From CAWHOW01 sp963831005 (GTDB lineage: Bacteria > Bacteroidota > Bacteroidia > Bacteroidales > CG2-30-32-10), in contig CAWHOW010000018.1 in the NCBI GenBank assembly GCA_963831005.1, forward strand, positions 39,643-103,642: a DNA stretch of 64,000 nt. Direction: 5' to 3'. This document shows positions 18,097-26,380 of the stretch, in pieces. The first letter of the stretch is position 1; each line of letters opens with the position of its first letter. Made by a program: the position numbers and the translations under genes. The notes beneath the pieces are model-generated. The model did no database searches. It was not told the DNA's origin and saw nothing but the letters and a program-made list of their open reading frames with translations.

Positions 18097-18435
18097 ATGG
18101 AAAGCACAGACACCCCTAAGAAAACCACTATGAAGTGGTATCATTACATTGCTGCGTTTTTTGCAGGATTCTTTTTAACCAATGTGGTTCCGCATTTTGT
18201 AAATGGAATTTCAGGTAATTCTTTTCCTACGCCCTTTGCCGATCCTCCGGGCAAAGGATTATCATCTCCAGTGGTAAATGTAATTTGGGCACTGTTTAAC
18301 TTACTCATAGGTTATCTGCTTTTCAGGGTCAGCAAGACTAATACAAAAAACAAACTCTCGATGATTATTTTCTTTATAGGAATTATAGTTGTCAGCATTA
18401 TGCTCAGTAATGCTTTTATTGATAAAATGAAATAA
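18097..18435 (+). CDS. Small membrane protein, three transmembrane segments
   Basis: The 112-residue protein has hydrophobic segments at about 16-40 (YHYIAAFFAGFFLTNVVPHF), 62-82 (NVIWALFNLLIGYLLFRV) and 92-108 (LSMIIFFIGIIVVSIMLSN), joined by short polar loops. I do not recognise the family. A TAACTTTG box at 18060-18067 could be its -7 element. Confidence 0.55.
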   Translation: MESTDTPKKTTMKWYHYIAAFFAGFFLTNVVPHFVNGISGNSFPTPFADPPGKGLSSPVVNVIWALFNLLIGYLLFRVSKTNTKNKLSMIIFFIGIIVVSIMLSNAFIDKMK

Positions 18436-18463
18436 GCTACCTTGTTTAACTTTTCGTAAAAGA

Positions 18464-19018
18464 ATGAACAGGAACTTTCAAATAAAAATTTCTCTTGATA
18501 AAATTCGACCTGAAATTTATAGAACTATAGAAATAAAAGCTGATATTGCCTTATACCAATTGCATCACGTAATACAGTTTTCTTTCGGATGGGAGAACTA
18601 TCACCTTTACGAGTTTGAATTCAATGGCTTGTCATACAGCAACCCTGTTTTAATGCAGGGTGGCGGCGCAATAGATGACAAAAAAGTAAAACTAAGTTCG
18701 CTCCTTAAAAAACCTTCCGACGCTTTTACATACGTGTATGATATGGGTGATTACTGGGTGCATACAATACAACTGAAAAAAATTGTCAATACTATTTCGA
18801 TATTAAAAAAACCGTTCTGCATTGTCGGTGCACGTAATTGTCCACCTGAAGATTGTGGCGGCATTGACGGTTATAAACAGTTGGTATCGTCGATGAAACA
18901 AAAAGGAAGTATAGAATATGAAGAAAATGTTGAATGGCTTGGTGAAGTTTATCATCCTGAGCATTTCAACAAAGCTGAAGTTAATGACAGATTGAAAAAT
19001 ATGCTCCCAATTATATAA
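18464..19018 (+). CDS. Plasmid pRiA4b ORF-3 family protein
   Basis: The 184-residue protein matches the pRiA4b ORF-3 family (PF07929). It has the N-terminal FQIKISLDKIRPEIYRTIEI strand-helix start, LHHVIQFSFGWENYHLYEFE at about 32-52, a central FTYVYDMGDYWVHTIQL motif, and the conserved Cys/Pro-rich CPPEDCGGIDGY followed by WLGEVYHPEHFN. The family is widespread on plasmids and chromosomes, and its biochemical role is not established. It begins 28 bp after the membrane protein gene. Confidence 0.85.
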   Translation: MNRNFQIKISLDKIRPEIYRTIEIKADIALYQLHHVIQFSFGWENYHLYEFEFNGLSYSNPVLMQGGGAIDDKKVKLSSLLKKPSDAFTYVYDMGDYWVHTIQLKKIVNTISILKKPFCIVGARNCPPEDCGGIDGYKQLVSSMKQKGSIEYEENVEWLGEVYHPEHFNKAEVNDRLKNMLPII

Positions 19019-19061
19019 CATTATGAGCAAAATTTAAGTTAATGGGGAGATAAAATAATCC

Positions 19062-20285
19062 ATGAAAAAGCTATTATTTATTTTATCATTTGCAAGCTTC
19101 GCGGTTATTACAAATGCGCAAACCGCCTACATAGCGAATAACACTGATAACACTGTATCTGTTATTAATGTTGCTACTAATACTGTTACTACTACAATTA
19201 CAGGTTTTAATTATCCGCAAGGTATATCTGTCAGCCCAGATGGAACGAGAGTATATGTTACAAATATAAATTCTAATACGGTTAGTGTAATAAACACTGC
19301 AACCAATATTGTTACAGCTACAATTCCAGTTGGTAATGGACCCTGGGGTGTATCCGTAAGCCCCAATGGAAGTAAAGTATATGTAGTGAATAATAGTGAT
19401 AGTACAGTAAGTGTAATAAACACTGCAACCAATGCTGTTACAGCTACAATACCGGTTGGTTCTTATCCTTGGGGTATATCTGTTAGTCCTGATGGAAGTA
19501 AGGTATATTTAGCGAATAATAATGATAATACAGTAAGTGTAATAAACAGTTTTACTAATACTGTTTCGGATACAATTATTCTTGTTGCGCCTTATGGTCC
19601 TACTGGTGTATGTGTTAGTCCTGATGGAAATAAAGTATATGTTGCGAATTGGTTTGTTCCTGGTTCGGTAAGTGTAATAAACAGCGCTACCAATACAGTT
19701 TCAGCTACAATTACGGTTGGCACTTATCCTACTTGTGTATCTGTAAGTCCCGATGGAAGTAAAATTTATGTTGCGAATTCTGGTAATGGCCATGATAGTA
19801 CAATAAGTGTGATAAATGCAGCTACAAATACAGTTACTGCTACAATTACGGTTGGTCTTGGTCCGAATGGTATATCTATCAGCCCCGATGGAAGTAAGTT
19901 ATATGTTGCAATTACTAATGCTGCTTCAGTATGTGTAATAAACACCGTCACAAATACTGTTACAGATACAATTGCAGTTGGTCATAGCCCGGATGTGTTT
20001 GGAAACTTTATTTCCATTTATCCATCAGGTGTTGGAATTGCACCGCAAAGCTTAGTGTCAGCAGGCTTGTTTGTTTATCCTAACCCAGCAATAAACGACA
20101 TAACTATTGAGTCCCTGCAAAAATCTACGATAGAACTTTTAAACATACAAGGTCAGATTGTAAAAACCCTTACAACAACAGGCAATAAAACAAACATTGA
20201 CGTTTCGGCATTTCCAAGCGGGGTATATGTAGTGCAAATTAAAACGGAAAATGGAATAAGTGTTGAGAAGTTCGTAAAAGATTAA
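19062..20285 (+). CDS. YVTN beta-propeller protein with T9SS sorting domain (copy 1)
   Basis: The 407-residue protein has a signal peptide (ending ITNAQT). It then has seven or so YVTN-type blades of about 42 residues (AYIANNTDNTVSVINVATNT, YPQGISVSPDGTRVYVTN) that should close into a seven-bladed propeller. The C-terminal T9SS domain begins LFVYPNPAINDITIES and ends VEKFVKD. It is expected on the cell surface or secreted. A close relative lies at 39429-40646. No active site is evident; a binding role is likely. Confidence 0.9.
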   Translation: MKKLLFILSFASFAVITNAQTAYIANNTDNTVSVINVATNTVTTTITGFNYPQGISVSPDGTRVYVTNINSNTVSVINTATNIVTATIPVGNGPWGVSVSPNGSKVYVVNNSDSTVSVINTATNAVTATIPVGSYPWGISVSPDGSKVYLANNNDNTVSVINSFTNTVSDTIILVAPYGPTGVCVSPDGNKVYVANWFVPGSVSVINSATNTVSATITVGTYPTCVSVSPDGSKIYVANSGNGHDSTISVINAATNTVTATITVGLGPNGISISPDGSKLYVAITNAASVCVINTVTNTVTDTIAVGHSPDVFGNFISIYPSGVGIAPQSLVSAGLFVYPNPAINDITIESLQKSTIELLNIQGQIVKTLTTTGNKTNIDVSAFPSGVYVVQIKTENGISVEKFVKD

Positions 20286-20326
20286 ATGTCCACTCAAGAA
20301 AAACAAATTTAAAAATAAATGAAGTT

Positions 20327-20614
20327 ATGACAAAAGCAGAAATCGTAGCAGAAATTGCCGCTAAAACAGGAATAGAAAAGGGTGCTGTTCTTGCAATCGT
20401 TGAATCATTCATGAAAGATGTCCAGGCATCATTAGCAAAAGGTGAAAATGTTCATTTAAGGGGTTTTGGTAGTTTCACTATTGTGAAAAGGGCAGATAAG
20501 ATTGGAAGAAATATTTCGAAGAATACAACAGTAAAAATTCCTGCTCACAATATTCCAAAATTCAAACCATGCAAACCATTTGTAAATATGGTGAAGAAAA
20601 ACGTTAAGGTATAA
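20327..20614 (+). CDS. HU/IHF-family DNA-binding protein (second copy)
   Basis: The 95-residue protein has the HU/IHF fold: TKAEIVAEIAAKTGIEKGAV, GENVHLRGFGSFTIVKRADK and the arm region KIGRNISKNTTVKIPAHNIP. The arm reads RNISKNTTVKIPAHN rather than RNPQTGKPIKI, so it is closer to the IHF-like Bacteroidota group than to the HU at 16604. It sits 41 bp after the YVTN protein gene and likely has its own promoter. Confidence 0.9.
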   Translation: MTKAEIVAEIAAKTGIEKGAVLAIVESFMKDVQASLAKGENVHLRGFGSFTIVKRADKIGRNISKNTTVKIPAHNIPKFKPCKPFVNMVKKNVKV

Positions 20615-20732
20615 AACTTAAAAAATGGAGTAGGGGAGTAGATGCTTGCGAAGGAGGAATAAAGGCATACCATTTTATCTTGTTCAATAAGGGGTATAAT
20701 CAGATTGTTTCAAAATAAACCAATAAAATATT

Positions 20733-21035
20733 ATGAATAATATCATTGAAAATAAATCTTATAGAGAGATTTTAGATGAACTAAAACTTGACATGGATAA
20801 TAAGTTTAATACTTTTTGCGAGTTATATCAAAACCTTGAATCTGATGAAGGGAAAATGAAAGAAGTATTTAAAGCTAAAAAGGACTTGCAGCAGTCATGG
20901 AATACGCTATTTGAACTCCTTACCTTTTTGAAAAAAAATAATATTATGGATTATACGATTGAAATTATTATTGAAGACTTTGATCAAAAAATAAATAACT
21001 CATTGAATTGTTTCTCGGCTCTTGAAACGGAATAG
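20733..21035 (+). CDS. Hypothetical helical protein, 100 residues
   Basis: The product is acidic, almost all helix and probably cytoplasmic (SYREILDELKLDMDNKFNTF, DLQQSWNTLFELLTFLKKNN). Its shape resembles the small helical family at 17212-17929, but I see no clear sequence match. The function is unknown. Confidence 0.45.
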   Translation: MNNIIENKSYREILDELKLDMDNKFNTFCELYQNLESDEGKMKEVFKAKKDLQQSWNTLFELLTFLKKNNIMDYTIEIIIEDFDQKINNSLNCFSALETE

Positions 21036-21045
21036 ACTACGTTAA

Positions 21046-21071
21046 GGTGTCGCCGGCATTTCCGACAAAAC
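21046..21071 (+). repeat. GC-rich 26-bp repeat, copy 1 (copy 2 at 22071-22096)
   Basis: GTCGCCGGCATTTCCGACAA with flanking bases is identical at 21046-21071 and 22071-22096, in the same orientation. The two copies bracket the HigBA-like pair. They are much richer in G+C than the surroundings. A shorter relative, TTGCGCCGGCC, lies near 16520. They may be recombination points or the remains of a common gene end. Confidence 0.65.
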
Positions 21072-21150
21072 CCTTGTTAAGATTGCTAATAAATATTTTG
21101 TTAAAGTTCTGAAATAATTGGAACTTTATATTATCTTTGCATCGTATAAA

Positions 21151-21492
21151 ATGGAAATAACAGAAAGAAAAAAGCTAGAGAAACTCAAGAAAAATAATCT
21201 TGGCAATAAGCTTCTTATAAAAGCTATAGATGATTTGCTTGATGAATTAGAAGAAAAGAATTGGAAAAATCAGAATGAATTAAAAAAAGACAGGCCTGAT
21301 GCAGATAATGTGCATAGTGATGGATTTTATTTCTTTAATATTAATATACACCGAGTAATGATTTTAATTGAGTTTGAAGAAGGAGAAGTTACAATAGTTT
21401 GGTGTGGGACACATGATGAATACGAAACAAACTTTGGGAACAATAAAAATACAATAACGAAATGGTTAAGAAAAAATAATTGGATTAGTTAA
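21151..21492 (+). CDS. higB: HigB-family toxin
   Basis: From ATG 21151 the product is 113 residues, the usual HigB size; a TTG 33 nt upstream is less likely because a TATCTTTG promoter box (21132-21139) lies in between. The protein resembles the HigB_toxin family (ribosome-dependent mRNA interferases of RelE fold). It has a helical N-terminus (LIKAIDDLLDELEEKNWKN), FYFFNINIHRVMILIEFEEG and the characteristic IVWCGTHDEYE. Its partner lies 10 bp downstream. The toxin-first order is typical of higBA. Catalytic residues are not well defined by eye. Confidence 0.72.
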   Translation: MEITERKKLEKLKKNNLGNKLLIKAIDDLLDELEEKNWKNQNELKKDRPDADNVHSDGFYFFNINIHRVMILIEFEEGEVTIVWCGTHDEYETNFGNNKNTITKWLRKNNWIS

Positions 21493-21502
21493 ACTTAATA
21501 AA

Positions 21503-22060
21503 ATGAAAGCAGAAATAGACTTACGGGATATATTAAAGAAAGGGCAGCTTGCTGATGAATTAGACTTAGAGCGGGCATTTATCCTTGACAGAAAACTTCG
21601 CTTACTTGTTAAAGATCACCCTGAATTAGCGGAAGAAAGAAAGCAACTGCGTTTGATGATAAAATCTTATGAAAAGATTCATTGGAGCTCCAGTTCTACT
21701 ATTACTGATAAACAAATAAAGGAAAGTGATGATGCTGAATATATAGCTGAACAAGAAAGAAAATTTATAGAGAATAGAAAGGAACATATAAATAAGCGCA
21801 TTAAAAGTTTTAATATGACCCAACAGCAATTAGGGATATTACTTGGTCATAATAAATCTTACATGTCCGAATTAATGAATGGAATAAACCCATTTAGTCA
21901 TAGAGATCTGATAATAATACATAGACTTTTTAATATTGATTTAAAATATTTAATACCAACTATTATCTCCGAAACAGATAAAGGAAAACTAAAAATAACT
22001 TTAACAAAGCTGAAGAACCCCAATTTGAAGTTAGTGAAAGCAAATTTAGTATATGCTTAA
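21503..22060 (+). CDS. higA: HigA-like antitoxin with N-terminal extension
   Basis: The 185-residue protein carries a helix-turn-helix at about residues 98-150 (HINKRIKSFNMTQQQLGILL, NKSYMSELMNGINPFSHRDL), typical of Xre-type antitoxins that bind the operon promoter. It is longer than usual. An added N-terminal region (1-90) is rich in charged helix, and a basic tail ends LKNPNLKLVKANLVYA. It lies directly after the HigB-like gene, so neutralisation of that toxin is the likely role (inference). Confidence 0.68.
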   Translation: MKAEIDLRDILKKGQLADELDLERAFILDRKLRLLVKDHPELAEERKQLRLMIKSYEKIHWSSSSTITDKQIKESDDAEYIAEQERKFIENRKEHINKRIKSFNMTQQQLGILLGHNKSYMSELMNGINPFSHRDLIIIHRLFNIDLKYLIPTIISETDKGKLKITLTKLKNPNLKLVKANLVYA

Positions 22061-22157
22061 ATTGGTATGGGGTGTCGCCGGCATTTCCGACAAAACTCAC
22101 GTTAATGGAATAATTTGAGAAAAAAGGTAGATTTTACCCCTCCAGGAACTAAAATGT

Positions 22158-22289
22158 ACTTTCACTTATAAACAATAGTGAAAGTTAATCTTCTGAAACA
22201 CTTGGTTTTACTATATTCTTATTGTTAATAACATTTTGCTTTCTCCCTTGACTACTTCACTTATATTATATATCTTTGTAAGTGAAAGT
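22158..22289 (+). promoter_or_regulatory. Promoter and repeated AGTGAAAGT operator sites
   Basis: TATCTTTG at 22271-22278 with TTGA at 22248-22251 has the 19-bp Bacteroidota spacing and drives the gene starting at 22303. An inverted repeat, ACTTTCACT (22158-22166) and AGTGAAAGT (22177-22185), lies about 90 bp upstream. The same AGTGAAAGT recurs at the predicted start site (22281-22289), and a partial TTCACTTA lies between. Paired upstream and start-site operators suggest looping or cooperative repression. Confidence 0.55.
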
Positions 22290-22302
22290 TTATAATACAA
22301 GT

Positions 22303-22878
22303 ATGGATTTGAGAACATTATTAAAAATGACAACATCAACTATCAAAAGATTCTTTTTATTTATCCTGTTTATTGTTTTTGCCGCATTTTCTTCCTCCGG
22401 TGAAATTAGTAGTAAAGATAGCTTAAAACAAGGGGTGAACGCCGATGAAATAGCCAGGCTAAGAGCTATTGAGGCATTAAAGAAACTGGAAAAATTCTAC
22501 CAGGGAAAAGAGAACGGGTTAAAGACAAGTATGGGGCAACATGCTTTTGACTCAATGTTGTCCCTCAGCAGAAAACAAGACTCTCTTAAAAAAGATTCAT
22601 TAAAACAAAAAGCTAAATTTGAAAAGAATCAAAAGATTCATAATATTGAAAACACATTAAATGCATATGGTAATAGAGGATTTACAATATATGACGGTAT
22701 AATTTATTTTACTTTATTCATTATATTATTATTCGTTTATCTATACTTCAGGAAGATGTATAAAAATAAGAAGTTTGTCTTTAAAGAATTTTATATACTG
22801 TGGAAACAGAAGTTTAAAGAATTAAGAGATAAGGAAAGAGAATCAGAAAGAGAAAAACCAAACAAAAAAAACAAATAA
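22303..22878 (+). CDS. Two-membrane-segment protein with coiled-coil periplasmic part
   Basis: The promoter box at 22271 makes ATG 22303 the likely start (191 residues). There is a hydrophobic N-terminus (FFLFILFIVFAAFSSSG), a long charged helical region rich in Lys and Ser (about 35-115), a second membrane segment (IIYFTLFIILLFVYLYF, about 140-157), and a very basic tail (EKPNKKNK). I do not recognise the family. It is followed 2 bp later by another membrane protein, so the two probably act together. Confidence 0.55.
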   Translation: MDLRTLLKMTTSTIKRFFLFILFIVFAAFSSSGEISSKDSLKQGVNADEIARLRAIEALKKLEKFYQGKENGLKTSMGQHAFDSMLSLSRKQDSLKKDSLKQKAKFEKNQKIHNIENTLNAYGNRGFTIYDGIIYFTLFIILLFVYLYFRKMYKNKKFVFKEFYILWKQKFKELRDKERESEREKPNKKNK

Positions 22879-22880
22879 CT

Positions 22881-23171
22881 ATGATAGCTATAGACAGAAT
22901 CTTCAGAATAATCGGAAAAATAATGTTACCATTTATGAAACTCTTTTTATGCGTTTATTGTACGCATATATTTCTATGGCTTTGCGGGCTTATTATCAAT
23001 TACCACAGCCATGATATAGTAAACGTTTGTGCAAAGATTTTTGTTAATATAATTGCAGGTGTTTTATTTATATTTCTGGTATATAAATTATTGATAAAAG
23101 GATTTTTCCGGTCTTTAAAAAAAGTACCGAATATGCTTAAGAACATATTTATTAAGAATTTTAAAAATTAA
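22881..23171 (+). CDS. Small membrane protein, 96 residues
   Basis: There are two hydrophobic stretches, at about 18-40 (LFLCVYCTHIFLWLCGLIIN) and 50-72 (IFVNIIAGVLFIFLVYKLLI), followed by a basic end. It is translated almost directly after the preceding gene. The family is unknown. It probably partners the 22303-22878 product in the inner membrane (inference from the operon). Confidence 0.5.
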   Translation: MIAIDRIFRIIGKIMLPFMKLFLCVYCTHIFLWLCGLIINYHSHDIVNVCAKIFVNIIAGVLFIFLVYKLLIKGFFRSLKKVPNMLKNIFIKNFKN

Positions 23172-23230
23172 GCCGGATATTTTCGGTTTAAAACAGATAC
23201 TTTTATTTCCTTGCGTATATTTATATTCAA

Positions 23231-23542
23231 ATGAAAGCGATAAAAACATTTTTCCCAAATGGTGTTATAAAAGAAGTATTTACTATTGATGATAAAGGAT
23301 TAAAGCAAGGGCTTTATCAATTATATTATGAATCAGGAGGGAAATTAGAAAGTGAAGAATTTTATATAAATGGTGAAAGACATGGTATTTGTAAATATTA
23401 TAATCCTAATGGGCGGTTGAAAAAAGAATTATATTTTAAATTAGGCAAATTACATGGTATATGTAAAACATACTTTGATAATGGAGAGTTAGAAAATGAA
23501 TCCATTTATGAGAATGGAATATTTAAAGACATGCTTTTATAA
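23231..23542 (+). CDS. MORN_2 repeat protein (YwqK-like)
   Basis: The 103-residue protein consists of about four MORN_2-type repeats of 20-24 residues (GLYQLYYESGGKLESEEFY, NGERHGICKYYNPNGRLKKE, GKLHGICKTYFDNGELENE). Such repeats form extended beta structures. Some relatives are annotated as YwqK antitoxins, but I see no toxin partner here. There is no signal peptide. The function is unknown. Confidence 0.7.
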   Translation: MKAIKTFFPNGVIKEVFTIDDKGLKQGLYQLYYESGGKLESEEFYINGERHGICKYYNPNGRLKKELYFKLGKLHGICKTYFDNGELENESIYENGIFKDMLL

Positions 23543-23578
23543 AAACGGTTACTTCCGTTATAAATTAACATTGATATT

Positions 23579-24196
23579 ATGTCATTAAAAGGACAGAAAA
23601 CAACTGCAGATTTCATGGAGTGGAATGAATTTTCCACTTTGCTTTTAAAATTGCAAAAAGATAAGGAATTTAAGTTTTGTTTGCTTATAGCCATTGGTTC
23701 TTCCCTCGGGCTTAGGATTGCAGATATTTTAAATTTTAAATGGCAAGATCTGTTTGATAAAACAGAACCTGAATTAAAAGTTAAAACTACTATTTTGGTT
23801 ATAGAAAAAAAGACAGGAAAGGAACTCAACATCAAGGTAACTGATGATATAAAAAATATTATCAAAAAATGTTTCCTGAAATTATCACCCAATAAAAAAG
23901 ACTATATTTTTACCAGTCAAGCCAACGAAGTATTAAGCGTTCAATACGTCAACCAAAAATTAAAAAGCATAAAAAATAAATATCATTTATCTTTAGAGCG
24001 ATTTTCTTCTCATACATTTAGAAAAACATTTGGCCGTCAGGTATGGAAGGAAAACAATTATTCTGAAAAAGCTTTGATTTTATTATCTGACTTATTTAAT
24101 CATGCCAGCATAAAAGATACCAAAAGATATTTAGGAATAATAGAAGAAGAAATTCCAAATGTTTATGAAAGTTTAAATTTAAAATTAAAATTATGA
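23579..24196 (+). CDS. Short tyrosine recombinase
   Basis: The 205-residue protein is the catalytic domain of a tyrosine recombinase with its active-site set in order: Arg46 (GLRIADI), a Lys in the IEKKTGK beta-hairpin (about 77-81), His145 and Arg148 (HTFRKTF), His175 (FNHAS) and Tyr184 (TKRYLGI). There is almost no N-terminal core-binding domain, unlike full integrases of 300-400 residues. It may act as a plasmid-dimer or cassette recombinase rather than an integrase. The next gene overlaps its stop by 4 nt. Confidence 0.85.
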   Translation: MSLKGQKTTADFMEWNEFSTLLLKLQKDKEFKFCLLIAIGSSLGLRIADILNFKWQDLFDKTEPELKVKTTILVIEKKTGKELNIKVTDDIKNIIKKCFLKLSPNKKDYIFTSQANEVLSVQYVNQKLKSIKNKYHLSLERFSSHTFRKTFGRQVWKENNYSEKALILLSDLFNHASIKDTKRYLGIIEEEIPNVYESLNLKLKL

Positions 24197-24657
24197 AAGA
24201 AGATACACCCCAGGTACAAAACATGCCTCTTATTAAGAAGCTAAATGACTATATGCTTGAACATAATAAAGAGCTATACAAGTTCCTGGCTGATACAAAA
24301 GAATTGAAAGATTTTTTAATACGTCGTTCTAATGCTGCATGGGAAGCATATAGAGATGCTTTATCTGAAGGAGCGCCATCTCCTGATGAAGTCAGTAATA
24401 GTATTCTTTTTTGTGGAATGGAAAATTCCTATAGTGAATATATCGAGAGTTTACTGATGGACAACTTTCATGAGTTTTATATTAAATTACAGAAAAAACC
24501 TGTACATACTATAGATAATATACTTGAAACACTGGTGTTTGCATGTATAAGAGTGTTTTATGAATATTTAAGCAACTCTTATGCCAGCGTGATGGATGAA
24601 CTGGATGAAAAATTAATAGCAGTGTTGGATCATCAAACTAAAGTAATTATAGTATAA
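24193..24657 (+). CDS. DUF1896-like protein
   Basis: The 154-residue protein is helical and resembles DUF1896, a family common on Bacteroides mobile elements. The shared pattern is a helix with FLIRRSNAAWEAYRDALSEG, then SPDEVSNSILFCGM, and a later TLVFACIRVFYEYL. It overlaps the recombinase gene by 4 nt, so it is translationally coupled and may be an accessory factor. The assignment is by pattern and modest in strength. Confidence 0.45.
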   Translation: MKEDTPQVQNMPLIKKLNDYMLEHNKELYKFLADTKELKDFLIRRSNAAWEAYRDALSEGAPSPDEVSNSILFCGMENSYSEYIESLLMDNFHEFYIKLQKKPVHTIDNILETLVFACIRVFYEYLSNSYASVMDELDEKLIAVLDHQTKVIIV

Positions 24658-24677
24658 TTTGTATTATCAAAACCAGA

Positions 24678-25244
24678 ATGAAAACATTGATAAAAGTTAT
24701 TGCGGCAAGTTCATTGTTTATATATGCAAATCTGAATTTTTTGTCAGCGCAGGAATGTAAATATAAAATAAATGATGTGTCTGCAAAGAAGATGATTAAA
24801 CAAACCGTACCTGATAAATTAGTTTCTACTCTTACAATAAAAGATTCTTTTAGCTTTAAACAAGTTGACACATCCTATTTTTTGATTATGGATTTTGAAA
24901 AGGATAATGGTTCTAATGATTTTCCAGTAATTAACATTGAAAAAGGCGCTCAATTGATTTTATTTTTTGAACACAACGATAAAATTACATTGTCAGCAAC
25001 AGTCGATTTTAAGGGGAAGAAGGCAGTAAAACCAGTTGATTTTAATAACGATTATATATGCGATTTATCAAATATTGCTTACAATATTTCAAAAAGTCAA
25101 CTTGAAACCATTCACAAGTCAAAACTTATCAAAGTTCGTTTTTATCATAATGAAGGGGATATTAAAGGCAAATTTTATGATTATGATATTAAAGAAAAAT
25201 GCCAGGAACTTTTGAAAAATAAGATTAAATGCATATTAAATTAA
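24678..25244 (+). CDS. Exported hypothetical protein, 188 residues
   Basis: A signal peptide (LIKVIAASSLFIYANLNFLS, cleavage near SAQE) is followed by a beta-rich body with no recognised motif (DTSYFLIMDFEKDNGSNDF, NDKITLSATVDFKGKKAVKP). It should be periplasmic. The next small gene overlaps its end by 16 nt. Confidence 0.5.
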   Translation: MKTLIKVIAASSLFIYANLNFLSAQECKYKINDVSAKKMIKQTVPDKLVSTLTIKDSFSFKQVDTSYFLIMDFEKDNGSNDFPVINIEKGAQLILFFEHNDKITLSATVDFKGKKAVKPVDFNNDYICDLSNIAYNISKSQLETIHKSKLIKVRFYHNEGDIKGKFYDYDIKEKCQELLKNKIKCILN

Positions 25245-25423
25245 TAAAAAAAACAACGGGACTAATAAGAGAACCTGAAGGTGTTGACTTTATAATACAA
25301 AGTAAACCCTTGACAAAAGAGGAAGAAAAAGCATTGAGTGAGTTCATTCGTGAATATAAAGAAGAACATAGAAGTAAACCTATTCGCAAGAGTCGGACTA
25401 CAAAACGGACATTGACCCGTTGA
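25229..25423 (+). CDS. Small basic protein, 64 residues
   Basis: The ATG lies within the end of the preceding gene. The product has a short beta start (HIKLIKKTTGLIREPEGVDF), a helix (TKEEEKALSEFIREYKEEH) and a strongly basic tail (KSRTTKRTLTR). It could bind nucleic acid, but no family is recognised. Confidence 0.4.
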   Translation: MHIKLIKKTTGLIREPEGVDFIIQSKPLTKEEEKALSEFIREYKEEHRSKPIRKSRTTKRTLTR

Positions 25424-25558
25424 CCGGTGATCGCTTAATTTTTACCCATCAGATTGGAAGGAGCACAAACGCACAACATTGCTTCAATGGCAGTTTGAAG
25501 AAGTAGGCAAGAGGCAGCAGCAGTAGGCAAAATATGCAATTTGATAGAATTGGGGAAA

Positions 25559-26029
25559 ATGAATAATACAGAACTTGAGAAAGAAATAAAAAAGTCAGTA
25601 AACATTCTTCTTAATGAAAAAGGGTTTGTTTGCTCTATTGACATGCTTCTAAAACTTGATTACTTAACCAAAGATGATTACGAAGCATGGAGACGTGGAA
25701 AGATAGAGTATTTAGAAAAAGCATGTCATGTAAATTTAAGTAAACTTTCTACAATAAACAGGACAATAAGAAAAATTGCAACTGATTTAAAATTGGAGAA
25801 ATCATGGACAGGTTACAACAAGTACGGGAAAGGCGCCAACATGAGACTCCGCTTTAGCAAATCAGGTGACGAGAATATTGAAAAAGCCTATGCGACACAC
25901 TATGTGGACAAAAGGCAGATCAATGAATTAAGAATTAAAAAAGATAGACTTCTTAAGGAAAAAGCAGATAAAGAAAAAGAAAATAGGTTAACAGATAAAA
26001 TGCAATCAGGATATGTGCATACGATATAG
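25559..26029 (+). CDS. Conserved hypothetical protein, 156 residues
   Basis: ATG 25559 follows a TTGGGGA ribosome-binding sequence and is preferred over a TTG at 25541. The fold appears alpha/beta with distinctive KLDYLTKDDYEAWRRGKIEY and SWTGYNKYGKGANMRLRFSK blocks. I recall similar proteins in other bacteria but no assigned role. The C-terminus is a charged helix. Confidence 0.5.
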   Translation: MNNTELEKEIKKSVNILLNEKGFVCSIDMLLKLDYLTKDDYEAWRRGKIEYLEKACHVNLSKLSTINRTIRKIATDLKLEKSWTGYNKYGKGANMRLRFSKSGDENIEKAYATHYVDKRQINELRIKKDRLLKEKADKEKENRLTDKMQSGYVHTI

Positions 26030-26112
26030 TTCCCTTAATTAAAGTTGCTTCTAAAAGACAGATGCAATATTGACCTGGCAATTACTAAACAATTTTCATC
26101 AGATGCAATATT

Positions 26113-26316
26113 TTGAATAATTTTATTACGGTTAAAACTTATATCAGAGGTGGAAGAATTTATGGTGTTGTTTTCAATGAAAGAAAATACAGGCTGGATA
26201 CTCTTGGCTTTACTGAAGAAAGATTGAATGATCTGAATATGGCATTTAACAGGGCAAAAGAATTAAGCGGGAAAAGAGAAGAAGCTAAAGAAAGAATTAT
26301 CAGGCGAAGAAGATGA
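26113..26316 (+). CDS. Small hypothetical protein, 67 residues
   Basis: The only upstream start is TTG 26113. The product has a beta start (FITVKTYIRGGRIYGVVFNE), a helix (TEERLNDLNMAFNRAKELSG) and a basic end (KERIIRRRR). CAGATGCAATATT occurs twice just upstream (near 26059 and 26100). It may be real, but the non-ATG start lowers confidence. Confidence 0.3.
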   Translation: MNNFITVKTYIRGGRIYGVVFNERKYRLDTLGFTEERLNDLNMAFNRAKELSGKREEAKERIIRRRR

Positions 26317-26380
26317 TAATTAATTTAATTATAGATATGCATTAATATTTTTACTTTTGATGGGTTTTTAAGTAATAAAA

